Source: VAXT01 sp963774625
GTDB taxonomy: Bacteria > Actinomycetota > Thermoleophilia > Gaiellales > Gaiellaceae
Assembly (NCBI GenBank): GCA_963774625.1
Contig: CAVZFQ010000013.1
Location: forward strand, 682,001-746,000
Reading direction: 5' to 3'
Length of the DNA stretch: 64,000 bases
The notes under the pieces are model-generated. The model searched no databases and had not been told where the DNA came from. It worked only from the letters and a program-made list of their open reading frames with translations. Made by a program: the position numbers and the translations under genes. This document shows positions 27,029 to 35,431 of the stretch, piece after piece. Positions within the stretch are counted from its first letter, which is position 1, and every line of letters starts with the position of its first letter.

Positions 27029-27053
27029 GGGTTCGATTGGAGCTGGTGTTGCG

Positions 27054-27771
27054 CTAGTCCGTGGATCAGCGATCTGCTGGAAGGTCTGCTTCACCGGGAT
27101 GCTGGCACCGGGGACGCAGAGCGCCCAGACCTGGACCTTCTCGGGATCCTTGTCCGGGGTCGCTCCGGCGTTGCCGCCGAACTGGACGATCCAGCCGTCG
27201 AGGCGATTTGGCTTCGGGGCATTTGTGGCCCAGTCCATGCGGCCGGGGAACGAGGAGGACACCGGGGTGTTGCGGCTGTTCGCGCCCGTCATCGAGGCCG
27301 AGCACCTGCACGCCACCGGAGATGGCGACGTAGTCGGTCCTCGCGGGGTCGGCGTCGCACGCCACGGGCGGCGATGGCCCCGGCGTTGGTGTTGCCCGCG
27401 TTGTAGAGCGCGGTGGCGTAGAACGCGCCGGTCAGCCCGGAGTCGCCCTTATCGCCCTTCGGCCCAGCGCCCCGCAAGGCCTGAAGCCGACGACGCCCGG
27501 TGCGCCCGCCGCCTGCGCTGTCGCCATTCGGACCCTCGCACGCACCGGTTCTCGCCCGCGCCTGCACCGGCGGGCCCTGCGGGCCGGCCGCGCCCTGCTG
27601 GCCCTTCAGCGCCGGGCGAGCGGCGGGCGCGAGATCGGAGAGCGAGATGACGCCGTTCTTGATCTGGGCGGACGACGTGATCAGGTAGTGGTTGGCGGCG
27701 AATGCGCCGGAGGTGATCGCGAGCACTGCGGCGAGCGCGGCGATCAGAGTGATTCCCTTTTTCAAGATCAT
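27054..27771 (-). CDS. Secreted collagen-like repeat protein (frame broken)
   Basis: The N-terminus is a clear signal peptide (LITLIAALAAVLAITSGAFA-like core with two Lys before it), then NHYLITSSAQIKNGVISLSDL and Gly-X-Y repeats (GQQGAAGPQGPP; GPKGDKGDSG). The globular tail, read across other frames, includes DYVAISGGVQVLG, FPGRMDWATNAPKPNRLDGW and VQVWALCVPGASIPVKQTFQ. At least three shifts occur. The end is set at an in-phase TAG near 27054 before the palindrome. Such proteins are common in soil Thermoleophilia and probably sit at the cell surface; function unknown. Confidence 0.7.
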
Positions 27772-28087
27772 TCCTCTCTTATCCCCAGGCCCTACAGCGA
27801 CGAGGCGGGAGCAGCGTTTGGCCTGGGATCTTCACGCTGCGCTCGCGAGGACTACGGTAGGCCTACGCTGGCGGAGCGACAATGACCCAATGAGGTAGGT
27901 CGGTTCTGGGCGAAGCAGCCTCCGCACCGCATGTCGACGTTGGGACTTCATCGAACTCTCCGCGAGGACTACGCTGCTTTCGCGAGCTCGTTGAATTGGC
28001 CCTCGGCGCCGTGAGCTCGGCTACGCGATCGATTGTGACGTGGGAGCCCTCCTGCGGCGTATAGAGGGAAAAGGCTAGGAGGCAACG
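27772..28087. other. Intergenic region between divergent secreted-protein genes
   Basis: No credible gene is seen. The 13-base sequence CGCGAGGACTACG occurs twice in direct orientation (27844-27856 and 27961-27973), possibly a regulator site. TATAGA at 28060-28065 could be a -10 box for the SIMPL gene, whose AGGAGG lies six bases before its ATG. No convincing -35 is visible. Confidence 0.5.
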
Positions 28088-28806
28088 ATGAAGATGATTC
28101 GGATCGCTGGTTTGGCCCTGCTCGTGCTGGCTGCGGCTGCTGTTGCGGGCGTAGGCATCCCCGAGACTGCCGGCGGGGCGGAGAGCTCACCGCTGCAAGG
28201 CATCACCGTGAACGGAACCGGCACGGCAAATGCCATCCCGAACGAAGCGCAGTTCTCGCTCGGCGTCACGACCAAGGGCAGCACCGCACGTGAGGCGCTC
28301 GCTGCGAACTCCGCTCGCATGGAGCGGGTCATCGCGGCGCTGAAGAGCGCAGGCGTCAGCGAGAGGGACATCAAGACCCAGGATGTGTCGGTCGGGCCGG
28401 GCTACGACAGCGACAAGGGAACCCAGAGCGGATACGCGGCGCGGAACTCGGTCGCCGTCACCCTGCGCGACCTCGAGCGGTCGAGCGCGGTGCTCGACGC
28501 CGCGTCGCGGGCCGGGCGCGAACGAGGTCTACGGCCCGTCGCTCACGCGGTCGAACCGCGAAGCCTACGAGGCCAAGGCGCTCGAGAGCGCTTTCGGGAA
28601 CGCGCGCAAGCGCGCGGAGGCGCTGGCCGACGCGGCCGGCGTGCGACTCGGCCGGGTGACGGCGATCGTCGAGGGCTTCAACGGCGGGCCGGGACCGATG
28701 ATGGAGATGCAGCGCGCCAAGGCCGAACACGGCTGTTGGTGCGCCCATCGAGCCGGGCAGCGAGGAGATCCAGGCCAGCGTGACGGTGACGTTCGCTATC
28801 GAGTAA
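28088..28806 (+). CDS. Secreted SIMPL-domain (DUF541) protein (two indels)
   Basis: AGGAGG precedes ATG 28088. After a signal peptide (LALLVLAAAAVAGVGIPETAGG) comes a SIMPL/DUF541 domain: ITVNGTGTANAIPNEAQFSLGV, in two parts, SAGVSERDIKTQDVSVGPGYD, ARNSVAVTLRDLERSSAVLDAA. Shifts near 28510 and 28733 split the rest, which resumes as NEVYGPSLTRSNREAYEAKAL, LADAAGVRLGRVTAIVEGF and ends EEIQASVTVTFAIE at TAA 28804-28806. Proteins of this family are envelope proteins of unclear function. Conserved sequence throughout favours a real gene. Confidence 0.82.
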
Positions 28807-28860
28807 AGACCATGTAAATACGCTTTTCTCTTCGGAAAGCTGGTGCTACCGTCGAGGGCC

Positions 28861-29491
28861 GTGAAGGAGCGTTTGCCGATCGCAATCTCCATCGCGGCCC
28901 TCGTCGTCGCCGTGCTCGGCGCCACGGGGCTCGGCGAGGCGGCCCAGAACGGCGTCACCGCCGGTGCGACGAAGGCGAAGCGCGCCACGGGCCTCGGCGC
29001 CGAGAAGAGCTCGGCCAGGCGCGGCCCGCGCGGTCCGCGCGGCTACCGCGGCTATCGGGGCTATCGCGGCCTGCGCGGCTTCCAGGGCCCGCCGGGCGAC
29101 AAGGGCGATAAGGGTGACAAGGGCGACACCGGCCCGTCAGATGGCTTCTTCGCGAGTTCGGAGACCCCCGTCAATATCTCCGGGCAATCGCCGGCCTCGG
29201 CAACCGTCGTTCTCCGGCTCCCTACCTCAGGGCACGTTTCTGCTCATGGCAAAGGTCAAGGTCGAGGGCACCGCCGATACCACGGTCAGTTGCCATATCT
29301 GGGGTGCGGGGAGCAGCGTGGGTGGATCGCGCCTCGGATCGGGCGCCGGGTCATCGCAGGTCGCAACGATCTCGATGTTGGCTTGGGCGAGCGTGGTACC
29401 CCAGAACATGCAAGTTCGCTGCTGGAGGACTGGGCTGGTGCAAGCTCAAGTGACGGGCGTAGCCCTCACTGGCATCAAGGTCGCAAGTTAA
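28861..29491 (+). CDS. Second secreted collagen-like protein (one indel)
   Basis: GTG 28861 starts KERLPIAISIAALVVAVLG, a membrane/signal segment, then AAQNGVTAGATKAKRATG and Gly-X-Y repeats with RGPRGYRGYRGYRGLRG and GDKGDKGDKGDTGP. After a shift near 29220 the tail reads TFLLMAKVKVEGTADTTVSC to VTGVALTGIKVAS at 29491. The layout, short signal plus collagen stretch plus beta-rich tail, matches the minus-strand partner at 27054-27771, so the two probably derive from one family. Confidence 0.75.
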
Positions 29492-29559
29492 CGCGCCGGG
29501 TTAGGAGCTGACCACGCGCCGCGTGAAGGCCACGTTCAAGAAGCTGTAGCTCGCTCGGA

Positions 29560-29909
29560 TTAGGCGAGCAGCGCGCGCAGCGCCGCGAGCGGCTCCTCGC
29601 AGACGCGGAAGTAGGCCCAGCTGCCGCGCTGTTCGCGTTCGACCAGGCCCGCGTGAGGAGCACCTTCAGGTGGTGACTGACGGTCGGCTGGCTCAGGCCG
29701 AGCGGCCGGTCAGGTGGCAGACGCAGGCCTCGCCGCCGGGCTGGGCCTGGATCAGGCTGAGTAGCCGCAGTCGCGCCGGGTCGGCGATCGTCTTGAGCGC
29801 CCTGGCGAGCTGCTCGGCGTCGTCGGCCTCGAGCGGGCCCTGCGAGAAGCGGCGGGCAGAGGCGGCGATGGTCGCGATCGTGCTTCACGAATTGCATATT
29901 GACAGACAT
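29560..29909 (-). CDS. arsR: ArsR-family metalloregulator (indels)
   Basis: Read across frames: FSQGPLEADDAEQLARALK, TIADPARLRLLSLIQAQPGG, EACVCHLTG then LGLSQPTVSHHLKVLL (recognition helix) and WAYFRVCEEPLAALRALLA ending at TAA 29560-29562. The C-V-C pair in the helix before the DNA-binding helix is the As(III) site of classical ArsR. ATG 29909, ATG 29897 and GTG 29888 are possible starts, and a shift near the N-terminus prevents a choice. Divergent from arsC, with an operator-like repeat between them. Confidence 0.8.
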
Positions 29910-29915
29910 CGATAT
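29896..29915. promoter_or_regulatory. ArsR operator-like inverted repeat
   Basis: ATATTGA (29896-29902) and TCGATAT (29909-29915) form a 6-of-7 inverted repeat separated by six bases, in the divergent region between arsR and arsC. Many ArsR-type repressors bind AT-rich repeats of this kind. If real, the arsR start is probably GTG 29888, clear of the site. Confidence 0.55.
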
Positions 29916-29971
29916 CGTGCGCCATCGACTGCTCAGCACATTGATCGTGTCGATACCGAGGAGGCCAGCCG

Positions 29972-30614
29972 ATGCTCGAGATGCTCGATCCCGTCACGCG
30001 GCAGCATGTCGAGCAGGCCGCCGAGCGCTCGCGGACGAGTTCGCGGGCATCTTCTCGCATGAGACGATCGACCGCTACATCGCCGAGTCGCTCGACCTGC
30101 TCGGCACGCCAGGATCAACGTCTTCGTGCCGGTGCTCGCGCACCGCTTCGCCCGCGAGCGGCTGAAGGCGCTCGGCCCAGGCGGAGGGACTGATCACGAA
30201 GGAGCAGCCGGAGGTGCTGTTCGTCTGCGTCCACAACGCCGGCCGCAGCCAGATGGCCGCCGGGCTCTCAAGCTCCGCTCCGAGGGCCGCGATCCACGTC
30301 CGCTCGGCCGGCAGCGACCCCGGCGAGCGAGATCAACCCGGCCGTGGTCGAGGCGATGGCGGAGCTCGGCGTCGACATGAGCGAGGAGTTCCCGAAGCCG
30401 CTCACGGACGAGGTCGTGCGCGCCGCCGACGTCGTGATCACGATGGGCTGCGGCGACGCCTGCCCGATCTACCCGGGCAAGAGGTACGAGGACTGGGAGC
30501 TCGACGACCCGGCCGGCCAGGACCTCGACGACCGTGCGCCGGATCCGCGACGAGATCGACCGGCGCGTGCAGACGCTGATCGGCGAGCTGCTGCCCGACA
30601 GCGCGTCGAACTGA
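29972..30614 (+). CDS. arsC: Arsenate reductase ArsC with N-terminal helical domain (indels)
   Basis: GAGGAGG lies seven bases before ATG 29972. The first ~65 residues form a helical domain (DEFAGIFSHETIDRYIAESL, FVPVLAHRFARERLKAL) often fused to actinobacterial ArsC. Then comes a low-molecular-weight phosphatase fold: LFVCVHNAGRSQMAAGL (catalytic C-x5-R), VRSAGSDP, EEFPKPLTDEVV, and MGCGDACPIYPGKRYEDWEL with two redox cysteines. It reduces arsenate to arsenite, probably with thioredoxin or mycothiol. About four single-base shifts. Ends at TGA 30612. Confidence 0.85.
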
Positions 30615-31302
30615 CCGCGCGCCCACTCGCCGCGGCGCGCTCGCGTCGCTCGCGGCCGAGTTCGTCGGCACGTTCGCGCTCGTCTTCGCCGGCTGCGGCG
30701 CGATCATGGTCGACGCCAAGACCGGCGCCCTCGGCCACGTCGGCGTCGCGCTCACCTTCGGGCTCGTGATCATGGTGATGATCTACGCGGTCGGGCACAT
30801 CTCCGGCGCGCACTTCAACCCGGCCGTCACGCTTCGCGTTCGCGCTGACTCGGCACTTCCCCTGGCCGCGCGCGCTCGCGCTACTGGGCCGCCCAGCTCG
30901 CGGGCGCCCTCGCCGCGGCCGCTGCTCCTGCGCGGCTCGCTCGGCGACATCGCGAACGTCGGGGCCACGCTGCCGTCCGGCTCGCGACGGCCAGGCGTTC
31001 CTCTGGGAGCTCGTCCTCAGCTTCTTCTTGATGTTCGTGATCATGGCCGTCGCCACCGACACGCGGGCGGTTGGCGAGGCGGCGGCGATCGCGATCGGCG
31101 GCACCGTCGCCCTGGACGCACTGTTCGGCGGCCCGATCTCCGGCGCCTCGATGAACCCCGCCCGCTCGATCGGGCCCGCGCTCGTCGGCGGCGATCTCAC
31201 GCCCTCTGGATCTACATCGTCGCGCCGCTGATCGGCGCCTCGCTCGGCGCGCTCACGTACCAGCTCATCCGCGCCGAGCCGACGCCACCGAGCGAGCTCT
31301 GA
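30613..31302 (+). CDS. Aquaglyceroporin, probable arsenite channel (indels, start unclear)
   Basis: A MIP-family channel: LASLAAEFVGTFALVFAGCG, ISGAHFNPAVTL (first NPA), VGEAAAIAIGGTVALDALF, ISGASMNPARSIGPALVGG (second NPA), ALWIYIVAPLIGASLGAL. About three shifts break it, and no standard start is in frame after the arsC stop, so another may lie there. AqpS-type channels next to ArsC release arsenite down its gradient, and channel-ArsC fusions are known in actinobacteria. Here the two are adjacent, in the order ArsC then channel. Confidence 0.82.
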   Translation, partial: DRAPTRRGALASLAAEFVGTFALVFAGCGAIMVDAKTGALGHVGVALTFGLVIMVMIYAVGHISGAHFNPAVTLRVRADSALPLAARARATGPPSSRAPSPRPLLLRGSLGDIANVGATLPSGSRRPGVPLGARPQLLLDVRDHGRRHRHAGGWRGGGDRDRRHRRPGRTVRRPDLRRLDEPRPLDRARARRRRSHALWIYIVAPLIGASLGALTYQLIRAEPTPPSEL

Positions 31303-31305
31303 TGA

Positions 31306-32712
31306 CTAGGCCGCCTCCACTTCGGCCTCGAGTTCGATTTCCGGCACTGGCTCAGGCGCCGGCTCGTGACGATGCGAATGCCCCAACAGGTGCGAGTGCG
31401 CCTCCGTCCCGTAGCCGCCCGGCACCGGGATGTAGAACTCGGGATAGCCCCACATGCCGTGCTCGGCCACGTCCAGGCCTGACGTCTCGACGTGCTCCTC
31501 GACGCGGATGCCCCAGATCCGCTTCATCGCCCAGAGGGCGCCGAAGCAGGTCGTGAACGTGAACGCGCCGACCGCCGCAAGCCCGACGAGCTGGACGCCG
31601 ACCTGGTGCAGTGAGCCCGTGTAGAAGAAGCCGCCGGCACCCGTGTTCAGCGTCGACGCGAGCGCGGGGACCGCGAACAGCCCCGTGGCGAGAGTTCCCC
31701 AGACGCCTGCCATGCCGTGCACCGCGACCGCACCGACCGGGTCGTCGATCCCCAGCCGCTCGACGGCCAGCACGCCCGTGACGGCGATCACGCCTGCGAT
31801 CAGGCCGATCAGCACCGCCGCCCACGGGGCGACGAATCCACACGCGGCCGTGACGGCGACGAGCGCGGCGATGACGCCGTTCAGGGTCATGGTCATGTCC
31901 GGCTTGCGCATGACGAGCCAGGCCGTGACCGTCCCGGCCAGCGCGCCGGCGGCCGCGGCGAGGTTCGTGTTCAGCGCCACGTAGGCGAAGAAACCGACCT
32001 TGTCGCCGCTGACGACGCCGAGGGTGGAGCCCGCGTTGAAGCCGAACCAGCCGAACCAGAGGATCACGGTTCCGAGCACGGCGTAGGGCACGTTGTGGCC
32101 AGGGATCGCGTTCGCCCGCCTGCCGTCGAACTTGCCGATCCGCGCGCCGATCAACAGCGCGCCCGCGAGCGCCGCGAGGGCGCCCTGGTAGTGGACGACC
32201 GTCGAGCCGGCGAAATCCTGCATCCCGATCCCGAACAGCCAGCCGCCACCCCAGATCCAGTGCGAGACGATCGAGTAGACGAGCGTGAAGAACACGCCGA
32301 AGGCGAAGTAGACCCAGAGCTTCGCCCGCTCGGCCATCGCGCCCCAGACGATCGCCAGGGAGACTCCGGCGAAGACGACCTGGAACAGGTAGCCGGCGCC
32401 GGCCGGAACGGTCGTGAAGAACGCGAAAGGCGCCTCGCCGACCGCGAGCAGCGAGTCCGCCGACGGCAGGAAGCCGCTGGTGCCGACTAGCGCGTTGCCC
32501 TCGCCGAAGGCGATGCCGAAGCCAACCGCCCAGTAGACGAGCGTGCAGACGGAGAAGATGATGACGTTCTTGCCCGCGATGTGAGCCGCGTTCTTCATGC
32601 GCGTGAGGCCCGCCTCGAGGAACGCGAACCCGGCCTGCATGAACATGACGAGGACGGCCGCGAAGACCACCCACACCGTGTTGACCGCGATAAGGAGCTG
32701 GGCGTCCGTCAT
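31306..32712 (-). CDS. amtB: Ammonium transporter AmtB
   Basis: A 468-residue protein of about eleven spans, starting MTDAQLLIAVNTVWVVFAAV. Amt features: FGWFGFNAGST, the twin pore histidines in VVHYQGALAALAG and AVHGMAGVWGTL, and a His/Glu-rich cytosolic tail with EHVETSGLDVAEHG. It takes up ammonium and is blocked by PII. ATG overlaps the glnK stop (ATGA), so it is the last gene of a GNAT-glnK-amtB operon. Confidence 0.96.
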   Translation of the reverse strand: MTDAQLLIAVNTVWVVFAAVLVMFMQAGFAFLEAGLTRMKNAAHIAGKNVIIFSVCTLVYWAVGFGIAFGEGNALVGTSGFLPSADSLLAVGEAPFAFFTTVPAGAGYLFQVVFAGVSLAIVWGAMAERAKLWVYFAFGVFFTLVYSIVSHWIWGGGWLFGIGMQDFAGSTVVHYQGALAALAGALLIGARIGKFDGRRANAIPGHNVPYAVLGTVILWFGWFGFNAGSTLGVVSGDKVGFFAYVALNTNLAAAAGALAGTVTAWLVMRKPDMTMTLNGVIAALVAVTAACGFVAPWAAVLIGLIAGVIAVTGVLAVERLGIDDPVGAVAVHGMAGVWGTLATGLFAVPALASTLNTGAGGFFYTGSLHQVGVQLVGLAAVGAFTFTTCFGALWAMKRIWGIRVEEHVETSGLDVAEHGMWGYPEFYIPVPGGYGTEAHSHLLGHSHRHEPAPEPVPEIELEAEVEAA

Positions 32713-33059
32713 GCGACCTCGACCTCCCCGAGCGCCAGTCCCGTCCGGTTGTGCATGACGTTCTCGACGGGCGTCGTCCAGACGATCCCGTCACCCGATT
32801 CGTGTCCGGAGCGGGCCGAGTCCACGATCGCGTCGACCACCGCTCGAGCGAGCTGGTCCTCGACGACGAACGTGAGCACGGCCTTCGGCAGGAACCGCGA
32901 CTCGAACACGCGGCCCCGGTACTCGTGCGTGATCCCGCGCTGGCGCCCGTGGCCGACCGCCTCGACGACGGTCACGCCCACGTGGCCCGTCTCGGACTCG
33001 ACCGCGTCGATCACGGTCTCGACCCGTTCTCTGGTGACCACCGCCTCCACCTTCGTCAT
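32709..33059 (-). CDS. glnK: Nitrogen regulatory PII protein, Tyr51 absent
   Basis: A 116-residue PII-family protein: VTVVEAVGHGRQRG, T-loop ITHEYRGRVFESRFLPK, AVVDAIVDSARSG, SGDGIVWTTPVENV, NRTGL. Aligned to E. coli GlnB, the residue modified by uridylylation or adenylylation (Tyr51) is Phe, and the ATP-contacting Lys90 (DGKI) is Ile. Control is therefore probably by ligand binding alone. It is coupled to amtB, its usual target. One base separates it from the GNAT gene upstream. Confidence 0.93.
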   Translation of the reverse strand: MTKVEAVVTRERVETVIDAVESETGHVGVTVVEAVGHGRQRGITHEYRGRVFESRFLPKAVLTFVVEDQLARAVVDAIVDSARSGHESGDGIVWTTPVENVMHNRTGLALGEVEVA

Positions 33060-33060
33060 C

Positions 33061-33543
33061 TCAGACCTCCTCGCTTCGTCGTTCCAGGACCAGGACATCG
33101 CGCCACTCGCCGTCGAGTCGGGCCAGCCGCTCACTGGTACCGACTGCGCGGAACCCGCAGGCGAGATGGAGCGCGACACTTGCCTCGTTCTCCGGGAAGA
33201 CCCCGGCTCTGATCGTCCAAATACCCCCGCGCTCGGCGTCGGCCGCTAGCCGCTCGAGCAAGGCCCGTCCGATACCGCGGCCCTGCGCGCTCGACTCCAC
33301 GTACACGCTGTTCTCGGTGACACCCGAGTAGCACTCGCGCTGCGAGACAGGAGCGAGGGCAGCCCAGCCGACGACCTGCTCGTCCTCGACCGCCACCAGT
33401 CGATGGTCGGCGAGGTGGGACTGACTCCAGGCGTCCCAGTCCGGAACCTCGGTCTCGAACGTGGCCTGCCGCCCGGCGATGCCCTGCTCATAGATCGCGC
33501 TCACCGCGCGCCAGTCCTCCTGTCTCATTGCTCGAAGCTCCAT
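33061..33543 (-). CDS. GNAT acetyltransferase (phosphinothricin acetyltransferase-like)
   Basis: A 160-residue protein beginning MELRAMRQEDWRAVSAIYEQ. It shows GWAALAPVSQRECYSGV, SVYVESSAQGRGIGRALLE (acetyl-CoA loop Q-G-R-G-I-G) and GFRAVGTSERLARLDGEW, all typical of PAT/MddA-type N-acetyltransferases that acetylate phosphinothricin or methionine sulfoximine. Both compounds inhibit glutamine synthetase. Being first gene of the glnK-amtB operon and behind the leader, this link to nitrogen metabolism fits, though the substrate is inferred. Confidence 0.88.
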   Translation of the reverse strand: MELRAMRQEDWRAVSAIYEQGIAGRQATFETEVPDWDAWSQSHLADHRLVAVEDEQVVGWAALAPVSQRECYSGVTENSVYVESSAQGRGIGRALLERLAADAERGGIWTIRAGVFPENEASVALHLACGFRAVGTSERLARLDGEWRDVLVLERRSEEV

Positions 33544-33563
33544 TTCGTGTCCGGAAATGCAAA

Positions 33564-33628
33564 GAGCCCCGGGAGGCGAGTCCCGAGGCTCCATAGCCCA
33601 GACGCCCGCCTTCTGCGGCGAACGTCTG
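33564..33628 (-). promoter_or_regulatory. Two-hairpin leader with terminator, upstream of GNAT-glnK-amtB
   Basis: On the minus strand the first hairpin (33628-33599) is an unbroken 12-bp helix with two G-U pairs and a six-base loop GCAGAA. After seven bases a second, 11-bp hairpin (33591-33564) follows with loop CTCGCC, then CTTTGCATTT. This second hairpin resembles a terminator and its sequence closely matches the one before glnA. Two hexaloop hairpins, one overlapping a terminator, is the architecture bound by ANTAR proteins. Both loops have G at position 4 but lack the usual A at position 1. Confidence 0.6.
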
Positions 33629-33634
33629 CTCACG

Positions 33635-33663
33635 AATGTAGGAGGCTGACCGGACGGAGTCAA
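33635..33663 (-). promoter_or_regulatory. Sigma-70-type promoter of GNAT-glnK-amtB
   Basis: TTGACT (33663-33658) and TACATT (33640-33635) on the minus strand are separated by 17 bases, close to consensus. Transcription would begin about 33628, right at the first leader hairpin. Confidence 0.75.
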
Positions 33664-33736
33664 GCCTTGTGTCACGGAGATCGTGTCGGTAAGGTGATCG
33701 GCGCAATGCTGCGCTGCGGTTGACAAAGAGCTCTCT

Positions 33737-33763
33737 GCGCGCCGCCTCCTGAGGCAGGCGCGC
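33737..33763 (+). promoter_or_regulatory. GC-rich leader hairpin before ABC transporter gene
   Basis: GCGCGCC-GCCTC (33737-33748) pairs with GAGGC-A-GGCGCGC (33751-33763) with one bulged A, followed by CCTCTTCG. It lies 33 bases before the ATPase ATG. It may be an attenuator or merely a structured leader. It does not share sequence with the amtB/glnA leaders. Confidence 0.5.
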
Positions 33764-33795
33764 CCTCTTCGTGTCCCGCAATTCAGGAGCAGCAC

Positions 33796-34598
33796 ATGCC
33801 CGCAGTCGTAGTCGAAAACTTGCGCAAGGAGTTCGTCCGCAGTGACGGGCGCTCCCGCCTGCGCGGCCGCCGCGAGCGCGTCGAGGCGCTCAAGGGCGTC
33901 TCGTTCGAGATCGCGCGCGGCGAGTGCGTGGCCATCCTGGGCCAGAACGGCTCGGGCAAGTCGACGCTGGTCCGGCTCCTCTCGACCCTCCTCCTGCACG
34001 ACGGCGGCTCGGCGCACGTCTTCGGGCACGACGTCTTCAGGGACACCCGCGCCGTGCGCCGGCTCGTCAACCGCGTTTCGGTCGAGGCCTCGTTCTTCAA
34101 GAAGATGTCGTCCGCGGAGAACCTCTCCTACGCGGCGCGGTTCTACGGGCTGACCGCCGGGCAGACCCGCGACCGGATCCCGGAGATCCTGGACCGCGTC
34201 GGCTTCCCCTCCAAGCGTCGTAACGAGGCCATGGAGGACCTCTCGCGCGGCATGCAGCAGAAGGTCGCGCTTGCCCGCGCGCTGTTGACGCAGCCGATCC
34301 TGCTCCTGCTCGACGAGCCGACGACCGGACTCGACCCGCGCTCCAAGCTCGAGGTACAGGAATTCATCCGCGAGGTGCGGCAGGTCCACGACGCCACGAT
34401 CCTGCTCTGCACGCACGATCTCGACGAGGCCGAGACCCTCGCCGACCGCGTCGGCATCCTCGACGGAGGCCGCCTGATCGCGCTCGCACCGGCCGACGAG
34501 CTGAAGGCCCAGTACGGCGGCGAAACCCTCGAGGAGGCGTTCTTCTCGGCGACCGGCAAGGCCTTCGAGGACGAGAAGAGAAGGAGGACGACGACTGA
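33796..34598 (+). CDS. ABC-2 type exporter ATPase (indel near 3' end)
   Basis: A protein of about 267 residues: LGQNGSGKSTLVRLL (Walker A), LSRGMQQKVALARALL (signature), ILLLLDEPTTGLDPRS (Walker B), LCTHDLDEAE (H-loop). An indel in the A/G-rich stretch near 34575 lets the frame run on. The expected end is TGA 34596-34598, overlapping the permease ATG. It powers export of an unknown substrate (drug, lipid or polysaccharide). Confidence 0.88.
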
Positions 34599-35431
34599 TG
34601 CCAGGAGCCGCCGCAACCCTGCGCCACGAGCTGATCGGCCTGTCCGGGGTCTTCGAGCGCAACGTCTACCTCGTCAAGCGCTACTTCTGGTGGGACGTCG
34701 CCTTCTTCGTCTGGACCGTCGCCAACACCCTGACGATCGTCTTCATCGCCGAGGGGATCGAGGCGACGGGCGGCCAGATCGACGTCGGCCAGGTGACGAC
34801 GATCCTGCTCGTCGGCGCCGTTGTCTGGGCGTACCTCGGGATCATCTTCGAGATCCTCACCGAGACCGTCGCCTGGGAGCGCTGGGAGGGCACGATCGAG
34901 TACACGTTCATGGCGCCGCTCTCGCGCCCGATCCACCTGTTCGGGATGGGCCTGTTCGCGATCGTCTACGGCATCATCCGCGCGATCCTGCTCTTCGCCG
35001 TCGTCGCGCTCTTCTTCGACATCGACGTGGCGGGCGCGAACTTCCTCGCGGCGCTCGTCGTACTGCTGATCGCCTCGATCCCGTTCATCGGCATCGGGAT
35101 GATGACCGCCGTCCTGCCGCTGATCTCGCCGGAGAAGGGGACGCAGCTCGGCTTCATCGCGCAGGGGATCCTGCTCGTCGTCTCCGGCGTCTACTACCCC
35201 GTCAGCGTCCTGCCGGAGTGGATGCAGTGGCTCTCCACGATCTCGCCGGCCACGTACGCGCTCGACGGCATGCGCGACGCGATCCTCGAGGGCGACGGCA
35301 TCACGATGATGTGGGACGAGATCTGGCCGCTGATCGTGATCGGCTTCGTGTCGATCCCGCTCGGGCTGGAGGTCTTCCGCCGCGGCGAGCGCTACGCGAA
35401 GCAGCACGGGAAGCTCAAGAGGTCGGGATGA
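34598..35431 (+). CDS. ABC-2 type transporter permease
   Basis: A 277-residue membrane protein with six predicted spans and the ABC-2 pattern: ERNVYLVKRYFWWD at the start, WERWEGTIEYTFMAPLSRP (coupling region), GVYYPVSVLPEWMQWLSTI and SPATYALDGMRDAILEG near the C-terminus. It overlaps the ATPase and the following GNAT gene, forming a three-gene operon. Confidence 0.9.
   Translation: MPGAAATLRHELIGLSGVFERNVYLVKRYFWWDVAFFVWTVANTLTIVFIAEGIEATGGQIDVGQVTTILLVGAVVWAYLGIIFEILTETVAWERWEGTIEYTFMAPLSRPIHLFGMGLFAIVYGIIRAILLFAVVALFFDIDVAGANFLAALVVLLIASIPFIGIGMMTAVLPLISPEKGTQLGFIAQGILLVVSGVYYPVSVLPEWMQWLSTISPATYALDGMRDAILEGDGITMMWDEIWPLIVIGFVSIPLGLEVFRRGERYAKQHGKLKRSG

Noticed and set aside
33720..33725. 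TTGACA as a promoter for the ABC exporter
   Set aside because: No acceptable -10 lies 16-18 bases downstream; that position is inside a GC-rich hairpin.
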